Assembly (NCBI RefSeq): GCF_022695515.1
Contig: NZ_JALDPT010000035.1
Span: forward strand, 1-60,069
Origin: Phenylobacterium aquaticum
GTDB taxonomy: Bacteria > Pseudomonadota > Alphaproteobacteria > Caulobacterales > Caulobacteraceae
DNA: 60,069 nucleotides
Direction of reading: 5' to 3'
Shown here: positions 1 through 9,184 of the stretch, piece by piece
Position numbering within the stretch: position 1 is the first letter of the stretch
How the letters are laid out: each line of letters begins with the position of its first letter
Program-made: the position numbers and the translations under genes
The notes under the pieces: generated by a model
The model's input: the letters and a program-made list of their open reading frames with translations, nothing else
Told to the model about the DNA's origin: nothing
Database searches by the model: none

Positions 1-2
1 CC

Positions 3-2281
3 GCCCAATCCGCCGCCGACGAGGCCCGCCGCCGGGCCGGCGCGGCCCGTGTCGAGGAAGCCCAGGGCCGGGTCAGCCGCACCCGGCGCGCCCTGGACCA
101 GGCCCGCGCCGAACGCGCCCAGCTGGGTCCCGCCGCCAATCCCCAGATCGCCGAGGCCCGCACCGAACTCGAACGCACCGAGGCCCAGCTCGCCGCGGTC
201 CGCGCCGCCCTGGAGACCGCCGAGGACGAGCGCGCCAAGGCCCAGGAGGCCGAGGCCGAGGCCCGCGAGGCCGCGCGCCGCCAGGAGGAGCATCTCGGCC
301 GCCTGACCGCCGAAGCCCGGGCGCTGGCCCAGATCGTCGCCCAGCAGCGCCGCGGCGGCTTCACCCCGGCGCTCGACGAGGTCTCCCCCGATCGCGGCTA
401 TGAGGCCGCCCTGGCCGCGGCCCTCGGCGACGACCTCGACGCCGCCCTTGATCCCAAGGCCCCGTCCTATTGGGGCGGGCGCGACGCGACCAGCCCGACC
501 TGGCCCCAGGGCGCCGAGCCCCTGGCCCCCCTGGTCAAGGCCCCGAAGGCCCTGGCCGCCCGCCTGGCCTATGTCGCCCTGGTCAAGCGCGAGGACGGCG
601 ATCGCCTGCAGGCCGGCCTGCCGGTCGGCGCCCGGCTGGTGTCCCGCGAGGGCGACCTGTGGCGCTGGGACGGCTTCACCTCCCGCGCCGACGCGCCCAA
701 GCCCGCCGCCGTGCGCATGGAGCAGAAGACCCGGCTCTCCGAGGTCGAGACCGAGATCGAGGCGCTGTCGCCCAAGGCCAAGGCCGCCCGCGAAACCCAG
801 GTCGCCGCCGCCCAGCGGGTGAGGACCGCCGACGAGGTCCTGCGCGACGCGCGACGCCAGCCGCAGCAGGCCGAACAGAAGGTCTCCGCCGTCCGCGTGA
901 CCCTCGAGAAGCTGGAGCGCGAGGCCGCCCGCCGCGAGGCTCACGCCCAATCCCTGGACGATGTCATCCGCCGGTTCGAGGCCGAGCTGGCCGACGCCGA
1001 GTCGATTCTGCGGGTCGCGGTCGAGGAAGCCGGCGAGGACGTGGCCATGGGCGACCTGCCCGCCCGCCTGGCCGCCGCCCGCGCCGCCGCCGGTCCCGCC
1101 CGTGAGGCCGCCGCCGCCGCCCGCTCGGCGATGGATGTGGAGGCCCGCGAGCGCGAGGGCCGCGCCCGGCGCTTCGAGAACCTGAACCGCGACCGCGAGG
1201 ACTGGCGCCGTCGCGCCCAGGCCGCCGCCAAGCGCCTGGAGGCCCTGGCCGAGGCCCGCGCAAAGGCCCAGGCGGCCCTGGACAAGGCCCATGAGGCGCC
1301 CGCCACCCACCAGCAGCGGTTCGAGAAGCTGCTGGACGAACTCTCCGTGGCCGAGGCCGCCGGGCCCAGTCCTCCGACGCCCTGGCCCAGGCCGAAGGCG
1401 CGCGGGCCGACGCCGACCGCGCCGTGCGCGCCGCCGACGCCGCGGCCTCGGAAGTCCGCGAACTGCGCGCCACCCTGGCCGCCCGGCTGGAGGCCGCCGC
1501 CGAGCGCCTGGCCGAGGTCACCACCCAGATCCGCGAAACCGCGCGGGTCGAGCCCGAGCAGCTGGCCAAGCGCCTGGCCGACGAGGCCGTCGCCATCCCC
1601 TCCGACGCCGGCGGCATCGAGGCCCACCTCTACGCCCTGGAGCGCCAGCGCGATTCGATCGGGCCGGTGAACCTGCGCGCCGAGGAGGAAGCCGCCGAGC
1701 ACGCCCAGCGGCTGGAGACCATGCAGACCGAGCGCGCCGACCTGACCGGCGCCATCGCCCGCCTGCGCCAGGGGATCGACGAGCTGAACGGCGAGGGCCG
1801 CGAGCGGCTGCTGGCCGCCTTCGACGTCATCAACGGCCACTTCAAGACCCTGTTCGAGGCCCTGTTTCAGGGCGGCCAGGCCGAGCTGCGCCTGGTCGAA
1901 TCGGAGGATCCGCTAGAGGCGGGCCTTGAGATCTACGCCTGCCCCCCCGGCAAGCGCATGGCGACCATGAGCCTGATGAGCGGCGGCGAGCAGGCGCTCA
2001 CCGCCTGCGCCCTGATCTTCGGGGTGTTCCTGGCCAATCCCGCCCCGATCTGCGTGCTGGACGAGGTCGACGCGCCGCTGGACGACGCCAATGTCGATCG
2101 CTTCTGCAACATGCTCGACGAGATGCGCAGCCGCACCCAGACCCGGTTCATCGCCATCACCCACAATCCGGTGACCATGTCGCGGATGGACCGCCTGTTC
2201 GGGGTGACCATGGCCGAGCGCGGCGTCTCCCAGCTGGTCTCCGTCGACCTGCGTCAGGCCGAGGCCATGGCCGCCCAATAG
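3..2281 (+). CDS. smc: Chromosome segregation protein SMC, 3' part, one apparent frameshift
   Basis: SMC is the ATP-driven condensin subunit that compacts and segregates the chromosome. The frame is open to the left window edge, so the N-terminal head lies outside. From the left one sees coiled coil rich in Ala, Glu and Arg, a hinge domain beginning near codon 119 (GFTPALDEVSPDRGYEAAL), a second coiled coil, and the C-terminal head with the ABC signature LMSGGEQAL and Walker B ICVLDEVDAPLDD, followed by ITHN. The reading frame must shift by one base at about 1361-1367, in a GCCGCCGGGCCC run: upstream reads FEKLLDELSVAEAA, downstream AQSSDALAQAEGARAD. Restoring one base joins them perfectly. 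SMC is near-essential, so a sequencing error is the likely cause. Identity is certain, but the true status of the shift cannot be settled here. Confidence 0.95.
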
Positions 2282-2426
2282 GGCCGGGTTCGGCGGCTTG
2301 CCGGCCTTTCCCCTGCGGCGCCATGCCCCGCCGCCCCGGGCGGGAAACCGGACTTGTCCTCAGGCAAGTTCGACGGACCCCGCAAACGCCAATAGAATCA
2401 ACAGACTAAATACCCCCCAGCCAGCC

Positions 2427-2452
2427 TTGACGCACCGCACCCACGCCTATAG
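2427..2452 (+). promoter_or_regulatory. Candidate housekeeping promoter of the F0 ATP synthase operon
   Basis: TTGACGC (2427-2433), 11 bases, then GCCTATAG (2445-2452) resembles the Caulobacter sigma-73 consensus (TTGACGS, 10-14 bases, GCTANAWC). It lies about 65 bases before atpI in the 235-base gap after smc, in which I see nothing else of note. No expression data support it. Confidence 0.42.
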
Positions 2453-2516
2453 GTTCCGCGCGACTTGAAGCCCGGGGCTGTGGCGGAGACGTCATGGTCT
2501 CCAGACCGCGTGACGC

Positions 2517-2867
2517 ATGCCACTTCCGGACAATTCGCGCGATGAGGCGATCAAAAGCCTCGACAAGCGAGCTGACGCGCTAGCTGCGCGGACAGCACAG
2601 CCTACGCCGGACTATGGGTCCAAGGCGCACGGCTACGGCATGCGCCTGATGGGCATGCTGTTCGGGGGCGTGTTCGTGGGGATTGGATTCGGCGCTGTCG
2701 TCGATGTCCTGACCCACACCGCGCCTTGGGGGATGGTCATCGGGGTCCTCGCGGGCTTCGGAGTGTCGATTTGGATGGCCGTACGTACGGCCGCACGCAT
2801 GAGCGCCGAAGCGGCGAGCGAGTGGGGACCTGTTCAGGACCTGCCCCTCGACGACGAGGACGATTGA
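2517..2867 (+). CDS. atpI: ATP synthase F0 accessory protein AtpI
   Basis: AtpI is a small inner-membrane protein usually encoded first in F0 operons, and it assists c-ring assembly and possibly Mg2+ handling. The 116-residue product has a polar N-terminus (about 1-40), two hydrophobic segments (about 45-65 and 72-92, including GMLFGGVFVGIGFG), and an acidic tail ending DLPLDDEDD. It is followed after 16 bases by atpB, with an AAGGAG ribosome site between them. The assignment rests on length, topology and position, since AtpI proteins are poorly conserved. Confidence 0.85.
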   Translation: MPLPDNSRDEAIKSLDKRADALAARTAQPTPDYGSKAHGYGMRLMGMLFGGVFVGIGFGAVVDVLTHTAPWGMVIGVLAGFGVSIWMAVRTAARMSAEAASEWGPVQDLPLDDEDD

Positions 2868-2883
2868 AGGAGTTCGAGGCGGC

Positions 2884-3669
2884 ATGGCCAGCCCGATGCA
2901 TCAGTTCGAGATCCACCCGGTTCTCCCTCTGCCCACCGTCAACGTCCCGGGTCTCGGCGCGATCGACCTGTCGATCAACAACTCGATCCTGTCGATGCTG
3001 ATCGCGGCGTCGCTGATCGTGCTGTTCTTCGCCGTCTCCACGGCCAAGGCGGCGGTCGTTCCCGGCCGCCTGCAGGTGATCACCGAAGGCGTCTTCGGCT
3101 ATATCGACGACCTGGTGACCGGCATCATCGGCCATGAGGGCCGCGCCTTCTTCCCGTTCGTCTTCACCATTTTCCTGTTCATCCTGACCATGAACTTCCT
3201 GGGCCTGTTCCTGGTGTTCACGGCCACCTCGCAGCTCGCGGTCACCGCCACGCTCGCCGTCATGACCATCCTTCTGGTCCTGATCGTCGGCTTCGTGCGC
3301 AACGGGGCCAACATGTACAAGCTGTTCGTCCCCGCGGGCGTGCCCTGGTACATGCTGATCCTGGTCACTCCGATCGAGTTCATCTCCTTCCTCCTGCGCC
3401 CCGTCACCCTCGCCCTTCGTCTGTTCGGCAACATGCTGGGCGGCCACGTGGCCCTGAAGGTGTTCGCCGGCTTCGTGGTCTCGCTCTGCGCTCTGGCGGC
3501 GGGCGGCGGCATCGCCACCCTGGGCTACGCCGGCGCGGCGCTGTCCCTGGGCGGCGTCGTCGCCCTGACCTCGCTGGAATTCCTGGTGGCGTTCCTCCAG
3601 GCCTTCGTCTTCGCGGTTCTGACCTGCGTCTATCTCAATGACGTGGTCAACCTCGGCCATCACCACTGA
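2884..3669 (+). CDS. atpB: ATP synthase F0 subunit a
   Basis: Subunit a forms the two proton half-channels next to the c-ring in the inner membrane. The product is 261 residues, normal for the family. It begins MASPMHQFEIHPVLPL, has five to six hydrophobic segments, and carries the hallmark helix LRLFGNMLGGHVALKV with the essential arginine of the RLFGN motif. It ends in NLGHHH. It lies between atpI and atpE in a same-strand operon, and an AAGGAG site precedes the start. Confidence 0.97.
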   Translation: MASPMHQFEIHPVLPLPTVNVPGLGAIDLSINNSILSMLIAASLIVLFFAVSTAKAAVVPGRLQVITEGVFGYIDDLVTGIIGHEGRAFFPFVFTIFLFILTMNFLGLFLVFTATSQLAVTATLAVMTILLVLIVGFVRNGANMYKLFVPAGVPWYMLILVTPIEFISFLLRPVTLALRLFGNMLGGHVALKVFAGFVVSLCALAAGGGIATLGYAGAALSLGGVVALTSLEFLVAFLQAFVFAVLTCVYLNDVVNLGHHH

Positions 3670-3718
3670 CGGTCGGGTTTCTCTCCCCTCTTCTCAACTT
3701 CCAAACGGGACTAAAAAC

Positions 3719-3943
3719 ATGGATCCGGCTGCGGCTAAGTACATCGGTGCGGGCCTCGCGACCCTCGGCATGATCGGCGCGGGCATCGGCGTGGGCACCA
3801 TCTTCTCGGGCTTCCTGCAAGGCGCGACGCGTAACCCGTCGGCCGCTGGCGGTCAGTTCACCAACCTGATCCTGGGCGCCGCTCTGACCGAAGCTCTGGG
3901 CATTCTGGCCTTCGTGCTCGGCCTGCTCATCCTGTTCAGCTAA
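3719..3943 (+). CDS. atpE: ATP synthase F0 subunit c
   Basis: Subunit c makes the rotating proteolipid ring. The start is placed at the ATG giving MDPAAAKYIGAGLATLG, because upstream in-frame codons read through the preceding gap and match nothing known. The 74-residue product has the expected two-helix hairpin: a glycine-rich first helix, the polar loop GATRNPSA, and a second helix with the proton-carrying carboxylate in GAALTEALGILAFVLG. The sequence looks like a normal H+ ring. It is transcribed between atpB and the b'/b genes. Confidence 0.97.
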   Translation: MDPAAAKYIGAGLATLGMIGAGIGVGTIFSGFLQGATRNPSAAGGQFTNLILGAALTEALGILAFVLGLLILFS

Positions 3944-4016
3944 GCCACGACCCACAGCAAGGGGCGCTGGGCGAACCCGCCCGGCCGCCCCTCTGTCTTT
4001 AGGACGCCTAAGCCTT

Positions 4017-4592
4017 ATGGCCGCCGAACCTACATCCCAACCCGCCGACGCCGCGCCTGCTCACGCGGGGGCCTCGACGGAAGCCGCCCAAAGCGGCGGC
4101 GGGCTGCCGCAATTCAAGTTCGAGTTCTGGGGCGGCCAGATTGTCTGGCTCATCCTGATCTTCGCCGTCCTCTACACCCTGCTGGCCAAGGTCTTCGTGC
4201 CGCGGCTGCGCAAGATCCTGGACGTCCGCGCCGAAACCATCGCCAGCGCGGTGGAGCAGGCCAAGACCGTGCAGGCTGAGGCTGACGCCCAGGCCGCCGC
4301 CGCCAAGGCCGAGATCGACCAGGCCCGCGCCGCTTCGCGCGCCCTGGCCGCCGACGCCAAGGCCAAGGCGACCGCGGAACTGAACAAGCGTCAGGCCGCC
4401 GAGGACGAGCGCCTGGCTGGCGAACTCGCCCAGGCCGAGGACCGCATCCGCGGCCTTCGCGACGCCGCCATGTCCAACGTCAACGGCATCGCCGTGGAGA
4501 CGGCCCAGGCCATCGTTGAGCGCCTGACCGGCGCCAAGGTCACCGCCGCCGACATCAAGGCCGCCGCCCGCGCCGGCCAGGGAGCCGCCTGA
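4017..4592 (+). CDS. atpF2: ATP synthase F0 subunit b'
   Basis: b' pairs with b to form the peripheral stalk in alphaproteobacteria and phototrophs. The 191-residue product has a low-complexity Ala/Pro N-terminus, an FWGGQIVWLILIFAVLY membrane segment at about residues 42-64, and a long Ala/Glu/Lys-rich coiled coil. Its stop overlaps the start of the next gene (TGATG), which suggests coupled translation. The presence of two unequal b-type genes supports an alphaproteobacterial origin. Which of the two is called b' follows gene order and the FWGGQ-type N-terminus. Confidence 0.9.
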   Translation: MAAEPTSQPADAAPAHAGASTEAAQSGGGLPQFKFEFWGGQIVWLILIFAVLYTLLAKVFVPRLRKILDVRAETIASAVEQAKTVQAEADAQAAAAKAEIDQARAASRALAADAKAKATAELNKRQAAEDERLAGELAQAEDRIRGLRDAAMSNVNGIAVETAQAIVERLTGAKVTAADIKAAARAGQGAA

Positions 4593-5095
4593 TGCCTGAA
4601 TTCCTCAATCCCGCCGAGGCGGAATTCTGGGTCGGCGTCGGCCTCCTGATCTTCCTGGGCATCGTGATCTTCGTGGCCAAGGCCCCGAAGGCCATCGCCG
4701 CGACCCTGGACGCCCGCACCGCCACCATCCAGGCCGACCTGGACGAAGCCGCCCGCATCCGCGAGGAAGCCCAGCGCCTGCTGGCCTCCCTGCAGGTCGA
4801 GCGCGCCGAGGCCGAACGTCAGGCCAAGGAGATGCTGGAAGCCGCCCACGAACAGGCCCGCCTGTTCGAGGTCGAAGCCAAGGCCAAGCTCGAGGAAAGC
4901 CTCAAGCGCCGCCAGCTGCTGGCGGAACGCAAGATCGCCAACGCCGAGGCGCAAGCCCAGGCCGAGGTGAAGGCCGCCGCCGCCGACCTGGCGGCCCAGA
5001 TGGCCGAAGACGTCCTGGTCAAGCGCCTCGCCGGCGCCAAGACCGATCCGCTGGTCGATGTCGCCATCGGCCAGCTGGGCTCCAAGCTTCAGTAG
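4592..5095 (+). CDS. atpF: ATP synthase F0 subunit b
   Basis: This is the second peripheral-stalk subunit. It has 167 residues, with a membrane segment at about residues 10-30 (EFWVGVGLLIFLGIVIFV) and then an alanine-rich coiled coil of about 130 residues. It begins inside the stop of the b' gene. It is the last gene of the F0 operon here: the F1 genes are not in the window, as is usual in alphaproteobacteria, where F0 and F1 are encoded apart. Its stop is only five bases from the end of a convergent gene. Confidence 0.93.
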   Translation: MPEFLNPAEAEFWVGVGLLIFLGIVIFVAKAPKAIAATLDARTATIQADLDEAARIREEAQRLLASLQVERAEAERQAKEMLEAAHEQARLFEVEAKAKLEESLKRRQLLAERKIANAEAQAQAEVKAAAADLAAQMAEDVLVKRLAGAKTDPLVDVAIGQLGSKLQ

Positions 5096-5099
5096 AGCC

Positions 5100-5510
5100 C
5101 TATCTCTTCGCGGTCCGGCGCTTGAACAGCGAGCGCCGGATCCGCGAGGCGATCCTCAGCCGCTTCGGCAGGATCAGCCGTTCGACCCGCAGCATCTGGG
5201 TCCAGAAGATCTTCAAAATCTCAGGGTCCCGCCGCAGCAGCCTGCGGATCGGATAGGCCATCTTCGGATGGGCGTGGGCGAAGCGCACGAACTGCCTGCG
5301 CGCCTTGAACGAATGGCGCAGGATCAGCATCAGCCCGACCACCACCACCGGCAGCCCGCCAGGTCCCGGCAAGGGCGAGATCACCACGCCGATCACCACC
5401 AGCACGGCCCCGAGCGTCATCCACGCAAGGCGCTTCATCCGCGCGACAAAGGCGCGGGCGTAGGCGTCGGTCGCGCGGGTCTCGCGCGAAGGGATGAAGG
5501 AGACGGTCAC
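5100..5510 (-). CDS. Small membrane protein, PGPGW-like; copy 1 of a tandem pair
   Basis: The product is 136 residues with a GTG start. It has a basic N-terminus, two closely spaced hydrophobic segments joined by the turn PLPGPGGLP (about residues 28-65), and a highly basic C-terminal half (LLRRDPE, RVERLILPKRLR). This resembles PGPGW-type transmembrane proteins, whose function is unknown. The neighbouring gene upstream encodes a clear paralogue with the same turn and the same basic tail (HPKM, RRLLRR, ERLI.PKR). No catalytic motif is visible. It may be a membrane-anchored RNA- or phospholipid-binding protein, but that is a guess. Confidence 0.7.
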   Translation of the reverse strand: MTVSFIPSRETRATDAYARAFVARMKRLAWMTLGAVLVVIGVVISPLPGPGGLPVVVVGLMLILRHSFKARRQFVRFAHAHPKMAYPIRRLLRRDPEILKIFWTQMLRVERLILPKRLRIASRIRRSLFKRRTAKR

Positions 5511-5656
5511 GGCGCCGGGCCTTGAACGAGCAGATAGGGATCAGGTCGACACGGGCCGCCCGAGGGGGAGGCGAACGGACGCGTGTTCAACCCATATGCG
5601 AACGCACCAATGGGACGAAAAGGCGACGCGCCCGTTAAAAACGAAGCTTAACGGTT

Positions 5657-6115
5657 CTATTCGGCCGGAAAGGGCTGGGCCGGCGCATTGCGGCCCGCGC
5701 CTGTGGCGCCACGGACACGTCCCCGCTTCGACATCCAGCGGCGCGAGCGCACCGCGAACCGGTAGCGCTTGGGCACGATCAGCCGCTCCATCCGCAGCAC
5801 CTGTTGCCAGGCCACGGGCGCCACTTCCGGCTCGCGCCGCAGCAGCCGGCGCAGCGGGAAGATCATCTTCGGGTGCGCCTTCTGGATCCGCACGAAGCGG
5901 CGGCGCGCCTTGAAGGAGTTGCGCAGCACGATCATCAGGCCGACGACCAGGATCGGCAGGCCGAGGTGCCCGGGCAAGGGCGCGGTGACCAGACCCACGA
6001 GCATGATGAACAGGCCCAGGACCGTCAGCACAAACCGGCTCACGCGAGCGAGAAGCTCACGGGCCGGGGCGTCAGAGGCGCGCAAGATGGGCACGCTGGG
6101 CACAGCGAAGGTCAC
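5657..6115 (-). CDS. Small membrane protein, PGPGW-like; copy 2 of a tandem pair
   Basis: This is a paralogue of the gene just downstream. The GTG at 6115 (VTFAVPSVPILRASDAPARE) is chosen because it aligns with the start of copy 1 (MTVSFIPSRETRATDAYARA) and has AGGA about seven bases upstream. A TTG at 6217 would add 34 unsupported residues. Two hydrophobic segments flank PLPGHLGLP, followed by NSFKARRRFVRIQKAHPKM and a basic tail. The regions upstream of both copies are also alike (5594-5641 and 6182-6229), so the duplication included regulatory DNA. Function unknown. Confidence 0.7.
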   Translation of the reverse strand: MTFAVPSVPILRASDAPARELLARVSRFVLTVLGLFIMLVGLVTAPLPGHLGLPILVVGLMIVLRNSFKARRRFVRIQKAHPKMIFPLRRLLRREPEVAPVAWQQVLRMERLIVPKRYRFAVRSRRWMSKRGRVRGATGAGRNAPAQPFPAE

Positions 6116-6253
6116 GATCAATCCTGAGGGATGCGGCCCGCGCCCGCTTTGGGGAGGTCGGGCGGTGGCCGCTTGGTACCGATATGAGAACGCATCCTGC
6201 GCACGTAAAGCCGACAAGCCCGTTAAATTTTCTCCAGGTGGCCTCCTGGTGCG

Positions 6254-7834
6254 CTATTCGGCCGCGAGCGGCGCCGGCGCCACAGTTGTGGGCTCTGGGC
6301 GCCACGTCAGCTTCGGCTTGCGGGCCGCAAGCGTCTCATCGAGCCGCCGCAGGGGGGCCAGATAGGGGGCGCCCTTGAACCGATCGACGTCCCCGGCCTT
6401 GGCCGCGTGGGCCAGGGCGATGAGCGCGTCGCAGAATCGGTCGAGCTCCTGCTTCGATTCGGTCTCGGTCGGCTCGATCAGCATCGCCCCGTGCACGACC
6501 AGCGGGAAGTACATGGTCATGGGGTGGAAACCCTCGTCGATCATCGCCTTGGCGAAGTCGAGAGTGGTGATGTCGGTGCCCTCCAGCCAGCTGTCATCGA
6601 ACAGGGCCTCGTGCATGCAGGGCCCGTCCGGGAAGGCCGGGCTCATCACGCCCGACAGCCGGGCCTTGACGTAGTTGGCGTTCAGGACGGCGTCCTCGGC
6701 CACCTGGCGCAGGCCGTCGGTCCCGTGGCTCAGCATGTAGGCATAGGCGCGCACGAACATGCCCATCTGGCCCTGGAAGGCCACCATGCGGCCAAAGCCC
6801 GCGGCCGCCTCATCGATGGTCTCCTCGACCAGCTTGAAGCCGTCCGGCCCGCTGACCACCCAGGGGGCCGGCGCATAGGGCGCCAGGGCCTCGGACAGCA
6901 CTACCGGCCCTGCGCCCGGCCCGCCGCCGCCGTGGGGCGTCGAGAAGGTCTTGTGCAGGTTGATGTGCATGGCGTCGACGCCCAGGTCGCCCGGACGGAC
7001 CCGGCCGACGATGGCGTTGAAGTTCGCCCCGTCGCAGTAGAAATAGGCCCCCACCGCATGGGTCAGGCGGCCGATCTCGATCACGTCGCGCTCGAACAGG
7101 CCGCAGGTGTTCGGGTTGGTGACCATGATCGCGGCCACATCCGGGGTCAGCTTGGCCTCCAGGTCCGCCAGGTCGACCCGGCCGTCCTCGGTCTGGGCGA
7201 TCTCGGCCACGTCATAGCCGACGAAGGCCGCGGTGGCCGGATTGGTGCCGTGGGCCGAGGTCGGCACCAGCACCAGGCGGCGATGCCCCTGCCCCTTGGC
7301 CTCGTGGGCCGCCTTGATGGTCAACAGGCCGCAGAGCTCGCCATGGGCGCCGGCCTTGGGCGACAGGGCCACGGCCGGCATGGCGGTCATAGTCTTCAGC
7401 CAGTGGGCCAGCTCGTCCATCAGCTGCAGGGCGCCCTGGGCCGTCGAGATCGGCGCCAGGGGGTGCAGGTCGGCGAAGCCCGGCAGCCGGGCCATCTTTT
7501 CGTTGAGCCGCGGGTTGTGCTTCATCGTGCACGAGCCCAGCGGATAGAGCGCCAGGTCGATGGCGTGGTTCTTCTGCGACAGGCGCACATAGTGGCGCAT
7601 GGCCTCGGGCTCGGAGAGACCCGGCAGGCCGATCGGCGCCTCGCGGGTCAGGCCGGCGAGGTCGGAGGCGTCCAGCGCCGCCGGCTCCAGGTCGACGCCG
7701 GTCTTGTCCCAGCCGCCCAGTTCGAAGATCAGGGCCTCGTCCTGCAACAGGCCGCGGGCCCCGGTCAGGGACGCATGGGCCACCGGAACCGCGGTCTGGG
7801 GTTGGGTCGGACGGCCCACGTTCAGCATGGTCAT
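6254..7834 (-). CDS. gcvPB: Glycine dehydrogenase (decarboxylating) subunit 2, P-protein
   Basis: This is one half of the split, two-subunit P-protein, which decarboxylates glycine and passes aminomethyl to the lipoyl arm of GcvH. The product is 526 residues. The PLP lysine lies in INLHKTFSTPHGGGGPGAGP, and the glycine-rich stretch following it is typical. Other family blocks are LYPLGSCTMKHNPRLNE and SAHGTNPATAAFVGYDV. Its ATG overlaps the stop of gcvPA (7834), giving coupled translation. It is the last gene of the gcv operon, under the glycine riboswitch at about 10.8 kb. Confidence 0.97.
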   Translation of the reverse strand: MTMLNVGRPTQPQTAVPVAHASLTGARGLLQDEALIFELGGWDKTGVDLEPAALDASDLAGLTREAPIGLPGLSEPEAMRHYVRLSQKNHAIDLALYPLGSCTMKHNPRLNEKMARLPGFADLHPLAPISTAQGALQLMDELAHWLKTMTAMPAVALSPKAGAHGELCGLLTIKAAHEAKGQGHRRLVLVPTSAHGTNPATAAFVGYDVAEIAQTEDGRVDLADLEAKLTPDVAAIMVTNPNTCGLFERDVIEIGRLTHAVGAYFYCDGANFNAIVGRVRPGDLGVDAMHINLHKTFSTPHGGGGPGAGPVVLSEALAPYAPAPWVVSGPDGFKLVEETIDEAAAGFGRMVAFQGQMGMFVRAYAYMLSHGTDGLRQVAEDAVLNANYVKARLSGVMSPAFPDGPCMHEALFDDSWLEGTDITTLDFAKAMIDEGFHPMTMYFPLVVHGAMLIEPTETESKQELDRFCDALIALAHAAKAGDVDRFKGAPYLAPLRRLDETLAARKPKLTWRPEPTTVAPAPLAAE

Positions 7835-9177
7835 CAGAGGGTCCTCCCCTTCAGGGCCTGGGCGAAGGCGGCGATATCCGCGTCCGTCGTGGTCTCGGTG
7901 GCGGCCACCAGCAGGACGTCGTCCAGCCCGGCCTTGGGATCGAGGCGCGAGAACGGCACGCCGGCGACGATGCCGTCGCCCAGCAGGGCCTCGACCGCCT
8001 GGGCCGCGCCGCCCGGCACGCGCACGGCGAACTCGTTGAAGAAGCGCGGGGTCAGGATCTCGACGCCCGGCACGGCGGCGAGCGCGTCACGCAGCTGGCG
8101 GGCCTTGGCGTGATTGATCGCCGCCAGGTCGCGCAGGCCCCGCTCGCCCAGCAGCGAGAGGTGGATGGTGAAGGCCAGAGCGCAGAGCCCCGAGTTGGTG
8201 CAGATGTTCGAGGTCGCCTTCTCGCGGCGGATATGCTGCTCGCGGGTCGAGAGCGTCAGGACGAAGCCGCGACGGCCCTCGGCGTCCACGGTCTCGCCGC
8301 AAAGGCGGCCCGGCATCTGGCGGACGAACTTTTCGCGGCAGGCGAACAGTCCGACATAGGGCCCGCCATAGCTCAGCCCGACGCCGATCGACTGGCCCTC
8401 GGCCACGGCGATGTCCGCCCCCATTTCGCCCGGCGACTTCAGCAGGCCGAAGGACACGGCCTCGGTCGTCACCACGATCATCAGGGCCCCGGCCGCATGG
8501 GCGGCCTCGGCGATCTTCGAGACGTCTGTGACCACCCCGAACACGTTGGGGGTCTGGACCACCACGCAGGCGGTCTCCGGCGTGATCGCCGCGATCACCG
8601 CGGCCTCGGCGTCGATCGCCACCGGCAGGCGGGTGATGTCCATGCCCTCGGCATGGGCGATGGTCTGGGTGACGGCGGCGTAGTGCGGATGCAGGCCGCC
8701 CGACAGCACCGCCTTCTTCCGGCGTGTGACCCGCTGGGCCATCATCACCGCCTCGGCGCAGCCGGTGGAGCCGTCATACATCGAGGCGTTGGCCACCTCG
8801 AGCCCGGTGAGCGCCGCGACCTGGGTCTGAAACTCGAACAGCACCTGCAGGGTGCCCTGGGCGATTTCCGGCTGATAGGGCGTGTAGCTGGTCAGGAATT
8901 CCGAGCGCTGGATGATGTGATCCACCGTCGCCGGCACATGGTGCTTATAGGCCCCCGCCCCACAGAAGAACGGCCCCGCCCCGGCCGGCCGGTTCTTGGC
9001 CGCCAGCGCCTGCAGATGGCGCTCGACCTCCATCTCGCCGGCATGGCGCGGCAGGTCGAACAGCTCCGCCTTGCGGGCGGCGACGGGCACGTCGGCGAAC
9101 AGGTCGTCGATGGAATCGACGCCGATCACGCCGAGCATCTCGGCGCGGTCGGCGGGGGTCAGGGGCAGGTAGCGCAT
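7834..9177 (-). CDS. gcvPA: Glycine dehydrogenase (decarboxylating) subunit 1, P-protein
   Basis: This is the first half of the split P-protein, 447 residues. Family blocks visible are MRYLPLTPADRAEMLGVIG, FCGAGAYKHHVPATVDHI, FLTSYTPYQPEIAQGTLQ and NASMYDGSTGCAEA. It lacks the PLP lysine segment, which belongs to GcvPB, as expected for the two-subunit form. It lies seven bases downstream of gcvH and overlaps gcvPB. The two subunits form the functional heterotetramer in the cytoplasm. Confidence 0.97.
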   Translation of the reverse strand: MRYLPLTPADRAEMLGVIGVDSIDDLFADVPVAARKAELFDLPRHAGEMEVERHLQALAAKNRPAGAGPFFCGAGAYKHHVPATVDHIIQRSEFLTSYTPYQPEIAQGTLQVLFEFQTQVAALTGLEVANASMYDGSTGCAEAVMMAQRVTRRKKAVLSGGLHPHYAAVTQTIAHAEGMDITRLPVAIDAEAAVIAAITPETACVVVQTPNVFGVVTDVSKIAEAAHAAGALMIVVTTEAVSFGLLKSPGEMGADIAVAEGQSIGVGLSYGGPYVGLFACREKFVRQMPGRLCGETVDAEGRRGFVLTLSTREQHIRREKATSNICTNSGLCALAFTIHLSLLGERGLRDLAAINHAKARQLRDALAAVPGVEILTPRFFNEFAVRVPGGAAQAVEALLGDGIVAGVPFSRLDPKAGLDDVLLVAATETTTDADIAAFAQALKGRTL

Positions 9178-9184
9178 GGTGATC

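Noticed and set aside
1361..1367. Programmed frameshift in smc
   Set aside because: No slippery heptamer with a downstream structure of the usual type, and SMC is not known to use one; similar single-base losses elsewhere fit sequencing error better.
2737..3666. Long minus-strand open frame opposite atpI-atpB
   Set aside because: It is a GC-driven shadow: rich in Gln, Asp, Gly and Arg with no motif, opposite certain genes.
5632..5654. CtrA-type site (TTAA-N7-TTAA) between the paired membrane protein genes
   Set aside because: The two TTAA elements are nine, not seven, bases apart, so the CtrA consensus is not met.
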